This document shows positions 49,196 to 60,439 of a stretch of 64,000 bases of DNA, one piece after another. The position numbers and the translations under genes were made by a program. A model generated the notes under the pieces. It searched no databases, was not told where the DNA came from, and saw nothing but the letters and a program-made list of their open reading frames with translations. Every line of letters starts with the position of its first letter. The stretch's first letter is position 1. Origin of the DNA: Asterias rubens. Lineage: Eukaryota; Echinodermata; Asteroidea; Forcipulatida; Asteriidae. The DNA lies in assembly GCF_902459465.1 (NCBI RefSeq), contig NW_022985734.1, positions 35,313 to 99,312 on the forward strand. The letters are read 5' to 3'.

Positions 49196-49715
49196 TATAA
49201 GACTCCTTGGGGATAGGAGAAAAATTTGGAAAAACCGTGACCTCAATTTGACCTCTACTTCCGGGTCAACCGGAAGTGGGACCATATCTCAAGAACTACT
49301 CAACCGATTTTCAATTTGTTTTCACTTACAGACTCCTTGACATTAATATTGACTGTGAAAACTCGTGACCCCATGCTGGCCTCTACGTCCGTGTGAACCG
49401 GAAGTGGGACCATACGCCAATTACTATACAACCGATTTTCAATCCTGTTTGTTCAGTTTTATGCTCCTAAGGCATTAAAAATAAACTTTGAAAATCCATG
49501 ACCCCAAGTTGACCTCTACTTCCGGGTCAACCAGAAGTCGCACCATATCTCAAGAACTACACAACCGATTTTCTAACTTTTTTCAGTTACAGACTCCTTG
49601 GGCGTTAGAGATTAGCCTTAGGTTACCGTAACCCCATGAAGTGGCACCGTAACTCAAGACACTGTACAGTATTTTTCAATTTTTTTTTCAGTTATAGACT
49701 CCTTGGTAATGTTAA
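49196..49715. repeat. ~145-bp satellite, about four diverged units
   Basis: Each unit has CAGTTATAGACTCCTTGG, TTGACCTCTACTTCCGGG, AACCGGAAGTGGGACCATAT and CTCAAGAACTACACAACCGA. TTCCGGGTCAACCGGAA is a small internal inverted repeat. The last unit is truncated. Confidence 0.85.
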
Positions 49716-50340
49716 CACATAATCAAAGCAAAAGAACACGGAACAGCTTTGTGTTTGAGTAATTACTAAACCTGTACCTTCCCTTTAAACAGTCAAAACA
49801 ATACATGATTAAAATGGGGAAAAGACCTTGCATCAAAATAGTTAAAACACAAATTACACTCTGGACCCGACCTACCCTTTTAGATAAAAAGAAATCACAA
49901 GATTTGAGAAATTTAGGACCATAATATATAGAGAGTCTCTGTCCTTGCTCTTGTGGTGTAGGACCATGGAGGTAGACATTATAAGAACATGATTTCATAG
50001 TTACCAATCACAGGAAACATCCATTTTAATGGTCAGAGTGCCCCTTTAATTGAGACACTACAGTATTAACTAAAAAAAATTCCTCCTTGGTTCTGGTTAG
50101 AGGTTCCAAGGTATTCTATGTATTATAAAACACGCCTTAACTCAATAAATGGGGTTTAAACGTCAACCAAGTAACCAACACGGCGTACTAGTAAGTGATC
50201 ATTCGTTTTACACGTTCAAAGCACCGTAGCACGTCCAGATCTTGCCAATGCCCAATCACAAGCTCGATACTGAAGGCTCCACCCTACTCGGACTGTTGTC
50301 TTATAGTAGAGTTCTTTCGTTTAGACGGTTCATTGTACGT
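49716..50340. other. Non-coding with short repeat remnants
   Basis: ACCATGGAGGTAGA near 49963 recurs at other sites in the window (about 59670 and 61208) and marks a small element end. No coding sequence is recognised. Confidence 0.4.
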
Positions 50341-50530
50341 GTTTAACCGTTCTACGAGTACCATCCAATCAGAAGACACTTGACGAAACAAGGCCCGCCT
50401 TATGTCATTCATCCAATCGTGTGTGAGCACATCGACTACGTCATTGTAATTTCTGCCCATTAATGAATATTTTATGCATTCATTATTCGCGCTTATTTAA
50501 ATACAGCTTGTGAGAACATACCACTGTAAG
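50341..50530 (+). promoter_or_regulatory. Promoter-like module with CCAAT, GC and TATA-like boxes
   Basis: ATCCAATCAGAAG, GCCCGCC, CATCCAATCG, a CRE-like TACGTCATTG and then TATTTAAATA (about 50494) occur in that order, about 150 bases upstream of an ATG at 50647. A similar module in the opposite orientation lies at 50985-51140. Confidence 0.45.
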
Positions 50531-50646
50531 CATTCAGTGTAAAGACTCTTTAAAGCACAAAAGAAGGTCTGGTCTGTAGCTCCAATATTCAGTTTCATTG
50601 CACACCTGATCATTATTACTGTAGTGAGTGTCTGTTCGCCTCCACC

Positions 50647-50985
50647 ATGAATCCAGTTGTGGTATTTATGTTCATCGACCTTTGCTACAAGATTTTGTCA
50701 GCAATACCACCGACACCACCGTATTTTGCCGACGACGAAATGTCACTGCTGTGGAATTCATTTGGCAGCATTTTCCGACTCTTCATTTGCACATGCATTT
50801 TTGGTTTGCCTTTGCCCGTCCCGAGATTGTACAATCTTCTTTTCCCTGATTTCCAAGACCAAGATGACGAGATCCCCCGAGATTTTTCCGGATGTCGGGA
50901 GAGACACCAGAGTCTTTCGTTGTCACGTGGTTTTCCCAATACCACACACATACACGTACTTTTCCTACAAGCGGAATTAGAATGA
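50647..50985 (+). CDS. Unrecognised 112-residue ORF with a hydrophobic N-terminal half
   Basis: The ATG context is CTCCACCATGA. The product begins MNPVVVFMFIDLCYKILS, has a second hydrophobic stretch IFRLFICTCIFGLPLPV, and ends with a polar tail. The promoter-like module upstream supports transcription. The other two plus frames are also open over most of this stretch, so an open frame alone is weak evidence. I recognise no family. Confidence 0.3.
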   Translation: MNPVVVFMFIDLCYKILSAIPPTPPYFADDEMSLLWNSFGSIFRLFICTCIFGLPLPVPRLYNLLFPDFQDQDDEIPRDFSGCRERHQSLSLSRGFPNTTHIHVLFLQAELE

Positions 50986-51248
50986 ATAATGCATTATTGC
51001 TCATTCATTAGTAACAGTGGACGTTGGAGACGGTGCGGTACTCCCACCTTGATTGGATGACACCGTGGTGGGCGGGATGTATTGTACGTCATGGCTTCTG
51101 ATTGGATAGGATACTGTGTACCGTATCCCACGTATGATAAACCGTGTAAAACTACAGAACACTAGTCGAACATTTACCCTCCATGTACGTCTGATCGTGA
51201 GTTCCTTCTTCTTTTTTTGAGCTCATCAGTTCTGACAGTGTTTTAAAA
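50985..51248. promoter_or_regulatory. Second promoter-like module, inverted relative to the first
   Basis: Reverse-orientation CCAAT boxes (TTGATTGGATGAC, CTGATTGGATAG), GGGCGGG and a CRE-like GTACGTCATGG are in the mirror order of the module at 50341. It lies just upstream of the exon starting at 51249 and could drive it, since CCAAT boxes work in either orientation. Confidence 0.45.
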
Positions 51249-51331
51249 TGGCGTCACCCTGTGAAGAGGCAAAGGAGACGATGCAAGAGGCGTATTTGGA
51301 TGTACAGAACGACGCTACTGAAACACGGTGG
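51249..51331 (+). CDS. Candidate first coding exon of an unrecognised gene
   Basis: ATG in TTTTAAAATGGCGTC opens MASPCEEAKETMQEAYLDVQ, continues NDATETR and meets a consensus donor (GGTG, then GTAAGG) at 51332. Later exons are not identified. An acceptor at about 51493 (TTTATCTGCAG) would give only a short product. The gene may continue outside my recognition. Confidence 0.4.
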
Positions 51332-51339
51332 TAAGGAAA

Positions 51340-53560
51340 TTAAACTCAAACTCTAATAAGTGAACTCTATTGGGAATTACTAAAAAAAGAAATTCAACAT
51401 AAAAACTGTCTTGGTAATGAAGAGCGAAATTCATGAAGAGTTAGTATACAGTCAGTCCGCACTGCACACAATATCCGTTTCTTTTATCTGCAGCGTATGC
51501 ACGAGTTTCGGGAGCTTGACCTCTCCATGAATATTTAATGAGCGTGGTGTAGTCTCAGGAATTTCATCAATTTCATGTGATCAAAGTAATTTTCTGTCAA
51601 TATATTTACAGATTTATAAAGATGAATAACCGACCTTTAATCCAGTTGTACAAATTAATGATTTTGCTGGCAATTATTAGTACTAAAATGGACTCGAAAA
51701 TTGTGTTTCAAAACGAAACAGTTTGCTTCGTAAAACATGGAGGTAACTATTAATTGTCAATGCTACCACAACGTATATTTGGGCTTACCGAATAGATAAT
51801 GTTATATTCTATCCAAACGCTGAGCTTTTTACATTTGATTTCATTTAGCTGAGTCAGGGCGCTCGTTTTGCCAACACTTCTCATAATTTAACGTTAACGT
51901 CTCTTGGTGAATACGCCGCCATGTTTGCTTATGGATTTTCTGATCGCTGATTGGTCAACCGCGAAACGTCACACTCATCCAGTGTACGTACCCGGATGTA
52001 CATGTAAACAAAGTTCGTGACCACTGTTAGCTATAGTGTTCCCGATTGTTTGGGGTTTGTCTTTTTGGGGAAGGGTGGGGGGGGGGGTATTTTTGGCGGG
52101 TCTTTGGGGAAGGAATGGTGCCTAAGCACATTTTGTATGGACGATTTTAGGGTACTTGGAGAACTAAGGATATAATTTAAAAGGGGTTGATGGTCTGAGT
52201 ATTATTAATTTAACAAAAGGTTAAATTTTGAAGGACAGAAGAATTTTTTTTAAATTTTGGTCAGGAATGACTTGGTACAAGGTTGAAGCCCTTTTGTTTG
52301 AGTCTTTATAAAACTTTATGCTCGATACACAAAAACTCTAGTGAGCAGAATAAGATTTGTTTCGTATCAACTGTTCCTTTATTTTAAGTCACATACACTG
52401 CACAAACATGTAACACTATATAATTATCAAAGTTAAGGCACAGTTCAAAAAAAGTTCAGATGTAATAAAAAATATAAATATAAAAGATCTTTGGTAAGTG
52501 GTAACTGGTAGGTTGGCAATGTTTAAATGGTCTTGTTACAAAAATGTATTTACATATTTGGTACGTGTAACAGAGCTAGTTCACCTGTTGACATTAATAC
52601 AAAATAGCTACCAAAAACAAGTTTTAGTAAACTTTATACCCGCATACTTTTATAAGACAAACTGTTCAATGGCAAGCTAGCTTAACTTAATTTTAAACAT
52701 GAAAGTAAACAATCACAAATATAATACATGACATCATTGCAAGGTATCTTTGGTAAGTTCTTACCCGTAGGTTGGCAATGTTTAAATGAACCTTTTATGA
52801 CAAAGTTTATTGCTAAATGAGAAGTTAATAATATTCAGCTGCTCCACTTAAAATTAATAAAATGTACCAACTTCAACATTGTCGGTAGTAACAACTGTAC
52901 CTCAAAACTTGTTCAACTAAAAAAAAAATTATATACCCATTGCAAGTTAATTTAAAATGACACTTTGTATAATGTTTCAAGGTATCAAATTATATAAAAT
53001 AAGGTTAACACAAAAAATAAACTGTATGGCAAGTTCTTCCCATTACATTGGCAATGTTTACAGTTTCTTTGGCAAAATAAATAGTTGAGAAATGTAATGT
53101 AAGTGTTGCACTAAAGATGCATCAACTAAGTTTCAGGGGCTTCCATATTTCTTACTTTTAAATGTTAAGCACCACTTTTCTAAACACTTAAACACATGTT
53201 CATATAAGATACTTTAAAAATCATATTACACGATAACTCGTAATTTACAATGATGGAGCTGCTTGTTATCCATACATTTACAATATCTGGCATCCCATCT
53301 TGGGATATAACCAAATTATCTAAAACATTTTTAGCACAAACACAACACCTTAACCTTATATCTATTTTGGGCCACACTCATCATAAAACACATATTAAGA
53401 CAATATACATAAACGATTATACAAGATGTAAGTTTTTGGCACAACAGTTTGGGCAATACACAATGAATATATCTAGATAAAACATACCTTTTTGTCATCA
53501 CTGAAAGCAACTATGAAAATATGAAGAAGACAACCAACTGTACACAATTAACTGCTGTAA
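51340..53560. other. Non-coding, with three diverged tandem blocks
   Basis: GTAGGTTGGCAATGTTTAAA recurs near 52510 and 52770, with a weaker version near 53045, forming ~260-bp blocks downstream of the CXC pseudogene. A CCAAT-type motif (CTGATTGGTCAACC) lies at about 51948. Poly-G at about 52075-52088. No gene is recognised. Confidence 0.45.
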
Positions 53561-53563
53561 ATA

Positions 53564-56500
53564 CTAAAACTCCTCCCCTGACAAACTATCATCTGAAAAT
53601 GGGTTGTCAACAACTTGCACTTCTTGACCCTTTCTTGATATAGTAAGAACCTCATCTTCATCTAATTCATGATCATCACCAATTAAGCTGATGGATGAAC
53701 TCACCGATTCATCATCAGAAAATGTTTGCTCACCATCTTGAACAGAGACAATTGGCGTACTTTGCACAGGAAGGTTTTCACAATTTCTACATGTGCAACC
53801 TGGGCCACATGCTTCATTAATTTTTTTGCACTTACATTGGCGACTTGAACATTTGTTCTTAGCACATGAACAACCTCTGGTTAAGTGAAGTACATTTTTA
53901 CGTATTCTCTCCATATTTGATGTAGAATCCCATTTAATTGTTACCTCTCCAGAATCAAGAATGTGCTCCCATCCATATAAGTTTAAGTCAGGGTAATTAA
54001 AAATTGGTTGGAGTGATTTACCCCAAACATGGCTCACCCAACATGACCTCAGCCAGTGAAAAGACAGTGCAGTGTCGGAAGGAAGAAGAGTGTCTTCATA
54101 AACACCTTGCCAAGAAGCTTTACGGATAATGGAAAGAAACTTTGAATGATGATCTACAATGGAAGATGACTGAATGCTATCAAATAGTTCTACAGGATTA
54201 CTAGCATGTTGATTCAAAGATGCACGGTTGGCTTGGAAGTAAACACAACCAACCAATCGATAAAACGAAAGAAGCCCTCGATCATGGTTAATTGTACATC
54301 ATCAAAACACAACTGGCCATCAGTTTGAGTAGAACTACTTCCTGAAATAAATTCTGCAAACTGAAGAAACACTTTCAGGAATGTTGTCTTTCCAAGTCTT
54401 GCAAAGTAAGATACAAAATCACAGCCAGTGCAAATATATAGCATTTGCATTATTTTGTGAACATCGCAACCATGCTTCACTAGTGGGGCCAGATCTGAAT
54501 CTCTGCTTAATGCAGTTCTCAGTATGTTTAGGTTTAGATATTTGTCATCAGTTCCAGATGCCTTGTACTGAATTGTTATTATTTTACCCTCAAAAGATAA
54601 CGGCAAACCTATCATGCCTACATCCCTGTCTACAGAGTAAACATGAACATATGAGCATGATGTATCATTAACATGTAACCATATTTGGGTATCACTTTCT
54701 TCATGATTATGAATGATACTGTGTGATGATATGCCAGCCAAGGTAACACATTTGCCTGTCCATTCTGTTCTTTCGGGGGCATTGGACAGAAAACCTCCAG
54801 AAGTGACAAACTTTTGATCTGTTGTTTGAAAAGATGCTGAAACAATGTCTATTAACTTATTAGACAGATATTGGCATAACTTTCGTTTATTTGTTCGCAC
54901 TTTGAGAAATTTTGACCAATTTTGAGGCAGAGGTGTTTGATCAGTTATTGAATCAAACACTTCAATATCGTCATCTTGGCCAGCATCTCGTCGTTCTCTC
55001 TCAAAGCCCTTTGGAGAGATTCCTTGCGAGCGAACCTGGTCAAAGAGAATTCGTACTTCCTTATACTTTTTTTTGAAAAGGGTGTTACCCATCTTGACAC
55101 AATGAGCGAAGCATATTCTGCAAAACATCTAAAACCAGGCAGTGGATTAATGTATATGATGTTCATTCCTTCTGCAATTAGACAGGTCCCAGGTGGGAAA
55201 GTGTGGTTCTCTGTGATAGGTGAAAATGATTGTGAATATCTCTTGCCAAAGAGGTTATACATAATATACTTAGCCCCTTTGCTCGGCAAGCCTGAAGGAG
55301 TACATAGTGCTCGAGGAGTTTCAATAAATTGGAAAAGCTGATGAATAGGCTGGTTGTGCTGTTCAGAAAATGAGATTGTTCTTTTGTAACAAAGAGTAAT
55401 CATTTTTTTTTTCCTTTTCTAAGTAATTTATCGTTCTCTTCGTTACTTTGTCTTTGGCAAATGTTTTCAGCCTATGCTTTCTAATGACAGGTTTGGCAGT
55501 GCTGGTTTCATTCAAAATATTAAATCGCACGTAAGTGTCGTAAGATGAGTTTCCAACCTCTCTGTATGATAGTAGAGCTTTCTGTTGAACTGCAGAGGCA
55601 GGTGTGTGTTCAAAAGGGTGGTAAAGAGTATGTGCTTGATCTTCACTGAACATAGAACAACTGGAAACCTTTGAAAAATATGCCTTAACATTTTGTAATT
55701 CAGACATTATGACAGATGGAGCAAAATCTCTCTGAAGAGGTTTAAAAATAGAATCAGACAATTGACTTTGAAAGTTGTCAAGGAGTTGAGCCTGAAACTC
55801 CAAGGTTCCGGAAATTTTTTCCATGTTTGTTGGTAAGCTTCTAGACAGTGCCATTTTACAGTCTTTGTTAATCAGCATTTCATGAGCTTCATCTATCCCA
55901 ACAGATGAAAAGTTAAATCCACGTATACTAGAAACAAACGCCCCGTTTCTGAAATGGTCTAATATGTAGGTTGGTAGGCCATGCATTTGACTCAGGTGAA
56001 TTGGAATCATTTTAGAGTAGTTCTGCCTATCAAAGGCATGGAATAAAGGACCCATTTCTTTTAGGGCACCTAGACGCAAATTCCAATTACCCGTTCGCAT
56101 GGCTATCCACAACTGAATATAGCAGAAACAATCTTCTTTCAGAAACCTATTCCAAAATTTGAAAGTTTCATACTTCTCAGCCATTTTGATACAAAATTCA
56201 TTGAATTCATCAAGCAAAGTTGGTAGACACCCATGAAGTGGCATATGTACCTTAGACACAAACTCCTCAATATCAAAATAATCACAGAAATCACCTTGAA
56301 TATGCACTTGCTCCACAACGTTTGTGACAATTTTATGGAAAGCTTCATTAGAGATGGAACTTTCATCTTTTCCATCTCTACAATCCAGAAAACACTTGAA
56401 TTGATGAACATAAATTGCCTCATAAACTTGTAATAGAAACCTATGTGTTCTTTTGAAATTACTGCAAGTTTTCAAATTGTTCAAGGTACTATTTTTGTGG

Positions 56501-56790
56501 GTTAACTTGGCGATGTCCTTTAAGCCGGCATCCCAAAACACTTTCATTACAACTTCTTGAAAGTTCTTCAATACATGCCAATCACCTAAATAGGGTATAA
56601 CCCAGTCCAATACTTCACCATATTCTTTCTTTACATCCAACAATATCTTAACTGTTGCACCATCACCTGCAATAACGAGGTGGTTAATGGATTTGAAATT
56701 TTGAAAAGGTCATACAGAAGACCAATGACCGATTTTACAGTTTGAGCACAGTCAGCTTTCTCATTGAGTACATAAATGTAAGAAAACTAT
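53564..56790 (-). pseudogene. Broken CXC-domain (tesmin/TSO1-like) multicopy-type gene
   Basis: One protein can be followed through successive frames on the minus strand (56643-55363, 55403-54945, 55128-54214, 54256-53564). Breaks lie at an A10 run near 55408, an A8 run near 55073, a GGTTGGTTG tract near 54245 and a further one near 56700. Landmarks in order: GDGATVKILLDVKKEYG, GDWHVLKNFQEV, IIHNHEESDTQIWLHV, YICTGCDFVSYF, then a Cys-rich CXC domain (GCSCAKNKCSSRQCKCKK and ACGPGCTCRNCEN) and an acidic tail. The HEE-DT and TGCD-SYF motifs recall proteins found in many copies in aquatic invertebrates, possibly PIN-like and possibly mobile. Two breaks are at homopolymers, so base errors could explain part. 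Confidence 0.7.
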
Positions 56791-57600
56791 GGTAAAATCG
56801 GTTTGTTTTCGATGACAGCAGAGCAATACAATTAACTTAGATAACATAAGGAAACATTTAAGACAATTACAGTGATTTAAAATTATAACAATGTTTAGGA
56901 CTAATTTATAGACGGACTACGTTTTCCCAAGTGAATGTGGACGATCTGTGACTGTGTACTGCGGTTATATAGTTATACACATAATGAATCTTTTGAGTAC
57001 AATGGTGCAAATCTCTCATTTCATTTGTTTCGTATTCATGACCGTCGCGGCTATGAATATATAATGAGCTCGGAGGACACATTTTAAAAAATCCAATTCG
57101 GGAATATTATATACTGTAACAGACAAAAACTCTTGTAACACGGAGCAACAGGGTTTTATTGTACCTACAAAAATTATTTCATCATTTTATATATCAAAAA
57201 ATAAGAAATATGGGACAAAAAACGTTACCCTCTTTGTGCAGAAATAAGGGTCTCCAAAAACGTCATTTTTTAAATATTTAACGAAGTCGTGCAGAAGATT
57301 TTACAGATGGACTGTTAGGTAAACTATTAATGTAGTCTAGCCCTATATTCGTTATTTCTAAGGTCACTCGAAACAGTCAAGTTCACCAAAAGAATCCGTC
57401 TTCGTCAGCGTGACCGTTCAGAATCGAGAAGTCCGCCATGTCTCGCTTGTAAAATGAGAGCCCACACGTGATTGGTCAAAACATGGACAATGCTCACTGT
57501 CCTATGTAAACAATGTAACCAATCAGCTGCTGTGTAAGGAAACGCTAGGCATTTTCCTAGCGTTTCCGTACATAGCAGTCATGTCTTGTTCCCTACTTCA
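56791..57600 (-). promoter_or_regulatory. Probable upstream region of the CXC gene
   Basis: CCAAT boxes at about 57466 (GTGATTGGTC) and 57513 (AACCAATCAG) lie upstream of a minus-strand ATG near 57439. That ATG opens MADFSILNGHADEDGFF and meets GTGAAC near 57383, a possible donor. A further coding-like stretch on the minus strand near 57290-57220 reads LLHDFVKYLKNDVFGDPYFC. GGAAACGCTAGG and CCTAGCGTTTCC at 57539-57568 form a perfect hairpin. Confidence 0.35.
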
Positions 57601-58507
57601 AACGTCACACTGATTAATGCGGTGTTGGGTAAACATTGAGGTGCCAGGCTTTTCAAATGGTTGTGAATTTGTCTAAAAGGGATTCGTTTAAAGTAGGTCT
57701 GCCGTACAATGGCCAAGCCCATTACAATTATATTTGGAAGCATTTTATTATGCCATTCCTCCGAAAATAATAGTAGATATGCGCCGTGGTTTACACCTTT
57801 ATTTCAGAAACACTATTGCCTTCAAAGGACCACCATTACTTGCCCATTCTCACATGCTTTTATCCTGTCAAGATTGGTCAATTGTTCACAACATTTTTAT
57901 TAAAACACTGCAACATTATTTTCTTGTTTCATGAATTAATTTATTTATTTGATTTCTTCTTTCAGCTGCAGGAATTTCTCATGCAATTATCCACATTTTA
58001 CAGAGTCTTGATTATTTAAATAAATTTTTAATGCTAGGTCAGCACGGAGAATTAATAACAAAAAAGTTGTTACAGGAACACCCAGGTAATTAAGAGATCT
58101 GTAAACATTATACTTTCTAATTCAACTAGTTTCTTATTTTCCCTATTATCTCTAAATATCAAAAGCAACTTGCAATACAACATTAAGTATTCTTTGGTCT
58201 GTCGTTGAATGTTGATTAAAACAATGTAATTTATCTTGATGAGAACCCCGTAATGCAATAATTGAACAATGCTTACTCTTTACGTTAAAATTATTTTACA
58301 TATACAGTACTATTGGCAAAGATCTTTTTGTCGAAAAGCTGGTTCACATTTTAACTATCTTTTTCTGTCTCTGAAACGAAGTTTGTTAATATCAAGAACT
58401 ACATGAATGACAACATATCATCGGCAACTGAGCAAAACATACCTAATATTGTTTTTAAAAAAAATTACCTGAAGGTTCCTATCTAGATTGTTTTTGTTTT
58501 TTTCAAG
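57601..58507. other. AT-rich stretch with a possible decayed coding fragment
   Basis: The plus frame from about 57734 reads AIPPKIIVDMRRGLHLYFRN and LLAHSHMLLSCQDWSIVHN before a stop, then a TTTCAGCTGCAG acceptor-like site. The composition looks coding, but I recognise no family. The rest holds nothing I can name. Confidence 0.3.
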
Positions 58508-58808
58508 TTTATGAATATTTTTTTAATTTAAATCTTAAGCCTCAAGCCTGGTTCATACTTCCTGCGAATGTGAATGAGATACGGATGTTGATATAAAAAG
58601 TTCACAAATAATTTGCAGAGGTTGAATTGTGCGAATATTGCTTTACGTGCGAAAATTGCGTTACGTGCGAATATTGAGATGTGCGAATATCCCAGCGAAA
58701 ACAGAGTTGTGATGTAAAATTCACGTAAAATTTGTATCGAATTCACATTCGCAGGAAGTATGAACTAGGCTTGAGGCTTTAGATTTAAATTAAAAAAATA
58801 TTCATAAA
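58508..58808. mobile_element. 301-bp foldback element, ~70-bp arms
   Basis: TTTATGAATATTTTTTTAAT and GCCTCAAGCCTGGTTCATAC at the left end are mirrored by the inverse at the right end. The conserved arm continues through TTCCTGCGAATGTGAAT. The core repeats GTGCGAATATTG. No ORF of note. Confidence 0.8.
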
Positions 58809-58915
58809 GATAAAGTCACAAGCACGCAAACTGAATTCGCAGGGTCTGTTACCTTGAGAAAAAAAAACCACCAAGACCTTTTACTTAGTACGAGGTTCTT
58901 AAGTGTCTTGTAAGA

Positions 58916-59066
58916 AGGTACGAAGTGTCCAAGATACGAAGTGTCCAAGGTACGAAGTGTCCAAGGTACAAAGTGTCCAAGGTACGAAATGTCCAAAGTC
59001 ACTTCGTACCTTGCAAAGGTACGAAGCACCAAGGGTGCGAAGTGCCAAAGGTACGAAGTGTCCCGA
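58916..59066. repeat. 16-bp minisatellite
   Basis: GGTACGAAGTGTCCAA is repeated about five times in direct orientation. One inverted piece (CACTTCGTACCTTG, near 59000) and two variant units (GCACCAAGGGTGCGAA, GTGCCAAAGGTACGAA) follow. Confidence 0.85.
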
Positions 59067-59082
59067 CACCTTTCATCTCGGA

Positions 59083-59274
59083 AGACTGTTTTTTGACCCA
59101 TCCATGCCTAGCGGTACCAACTACATCTCTGAGCACGGCAATCCTGAACAGGCATCATTACACCACCCCATAGAAATCTGGCTGGGTTACAACATCAGGA
59201 AGAAACCATGCAGTCAATGTTCAACTTTACGTTCTCCGACAAGTACTTTGTGATGGAATTATCCAAAAGCTAGA
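59083..59274 (+). pseudogene. Coding-like fragment of unknown origin
   Basis: The plus frame reads FFDPSMPSGTNYISEHGN, HHPIEIWLGYNIRKKP, then shifts frame into MFNFTFSDKYFVMELSKS and a stop. The high-complexity sequence suggests a decayed exon or transposon ORF. I do not recognise the family. Confidence 0.35.
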
Positions 59275-60164
59275 AACAACGGTAGGTCATCAAGGGTAGG
59301 CCTGAGGTTCGGAGGAAAAAAAAGTAACATAATATTTTAATTTTACATTGTTTAGATCCCATCATATAGTTTAAAAAAAATATTTGACAAAAATAACCAG
59401 GCTAATTCTCATTGTACATGGACCTAAACTGGGGGCGCTGTACTCCGTAGCACGTTAATAAGGTTGCGGTATAAACACATCCGGTTATTAAATATTAAAC
59501 TTCAAATAAGAGGACAACTAACACAAAACAAAAGAAACAAATCAACTGCAATCATAAATTATATAAATGCAATAAAACAACGAGCAAGTTGAAGACAGAA
59601 ACTTGTGTTTTGTAAACATCGTGTGCAAAAACCTAGTACTGTCACTGTAGTATGAGCATTGAGGGTCTATTTCTACCTCCATGGTATGAGCATTTAAACA
59701 ATTATAACAATGTTTAGTGGATTCAGGTCCCTACTACTTCTTGCTGATATTTAAAAAATATTTTATAAATACATGCCACGACGACGATGTCCAACGACAA
59801 AACAAATAAAAAGCAGCACCAGAAAAATCGTGTTTACTGTGACGTCACGCTACAATGAGTGCCGCAACAGCGGAGAAATTTGTGATTTTTCTTGAAATTA
59901 CGAGGCCGAAAACACGACAGCGGTTGAACGTGCAGAAGTGAATGTACCATCAATATGACCGCAAACCCTTCGTCTACCATATATCGACCTCATTTGTCTC
60001 CATTATGCTCGAAACAGTCAAGTTCACCAAAAAAGTGAGGCTACTCTTCGAAAAGTGTGAAAACTTAAGTACACTTCAGTTGAAAATATAAATGTCTTAG
60101 AGGGGTTAAATTCGGCAAAAATTGGGTTCTAAATCTACGTTAGATTGTCGAGAAGGCTACTTAC
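59275..60164. other. Non-coding, shares a 25-base block with 57361
   Basis: CTCGAAACAGTCAAGTTCAC plus CAAAA occurs at about 60009-60033 and at 57367-57391, and AATTATAACAATGTTTA near 59700 also recurs near 56880. This suggests a second partial copy of the CXC gene's upstream region. No other gene is recognised. Confidence 0.4.
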
Positions 60165-60277
60165 CCCCCATGTTGGTCTTACTCTGATGGAAATGTACTT
60201 CCCATCGGTTTCAAGGAGCAGTGTCGGAACGCTCGCAATTTCACGCGAAATCTCGAAGGGGTCCGAGGCCACTCTCG
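60165..60277 (-). CDS. Candidate internal exon of an unrecognised gene
   Basis: On the minus strand an acceptor (TTTTATTTCAG) and a consensus donor (GTAAGT) bound a 113-base open stretch. It reads RVASDPFEISREIASVPTLL and then LETDGKYISIRVRPTWG. The sequence is high-complexity and coding-like. Partner exons are not identified and the gene is unknown to me. Confidence 0.45.
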
Positions 60278-60439
60278 CTGAAATAAAATCGAGCTCCGCG
60301 CTTCATTATCGAGCACGCTGCGCCTAGACTGATATTGAATATTCTGTTCAAAGATTATTTAACGTATTAACGAAATATGGTTGCGTGCTCGGGGGAATTT
60401 CCCTTTTGCCGTGCGCTGGTGCGCGGGCTGTGGTCCGTG

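Noticed and set aside
50685..51004. Minus-strand ORFs at 50951-50685 and 51004-50783
   Set aside because: They overlap the plus-strand frame and have no own promoter with matching TATA or recognisable domain.
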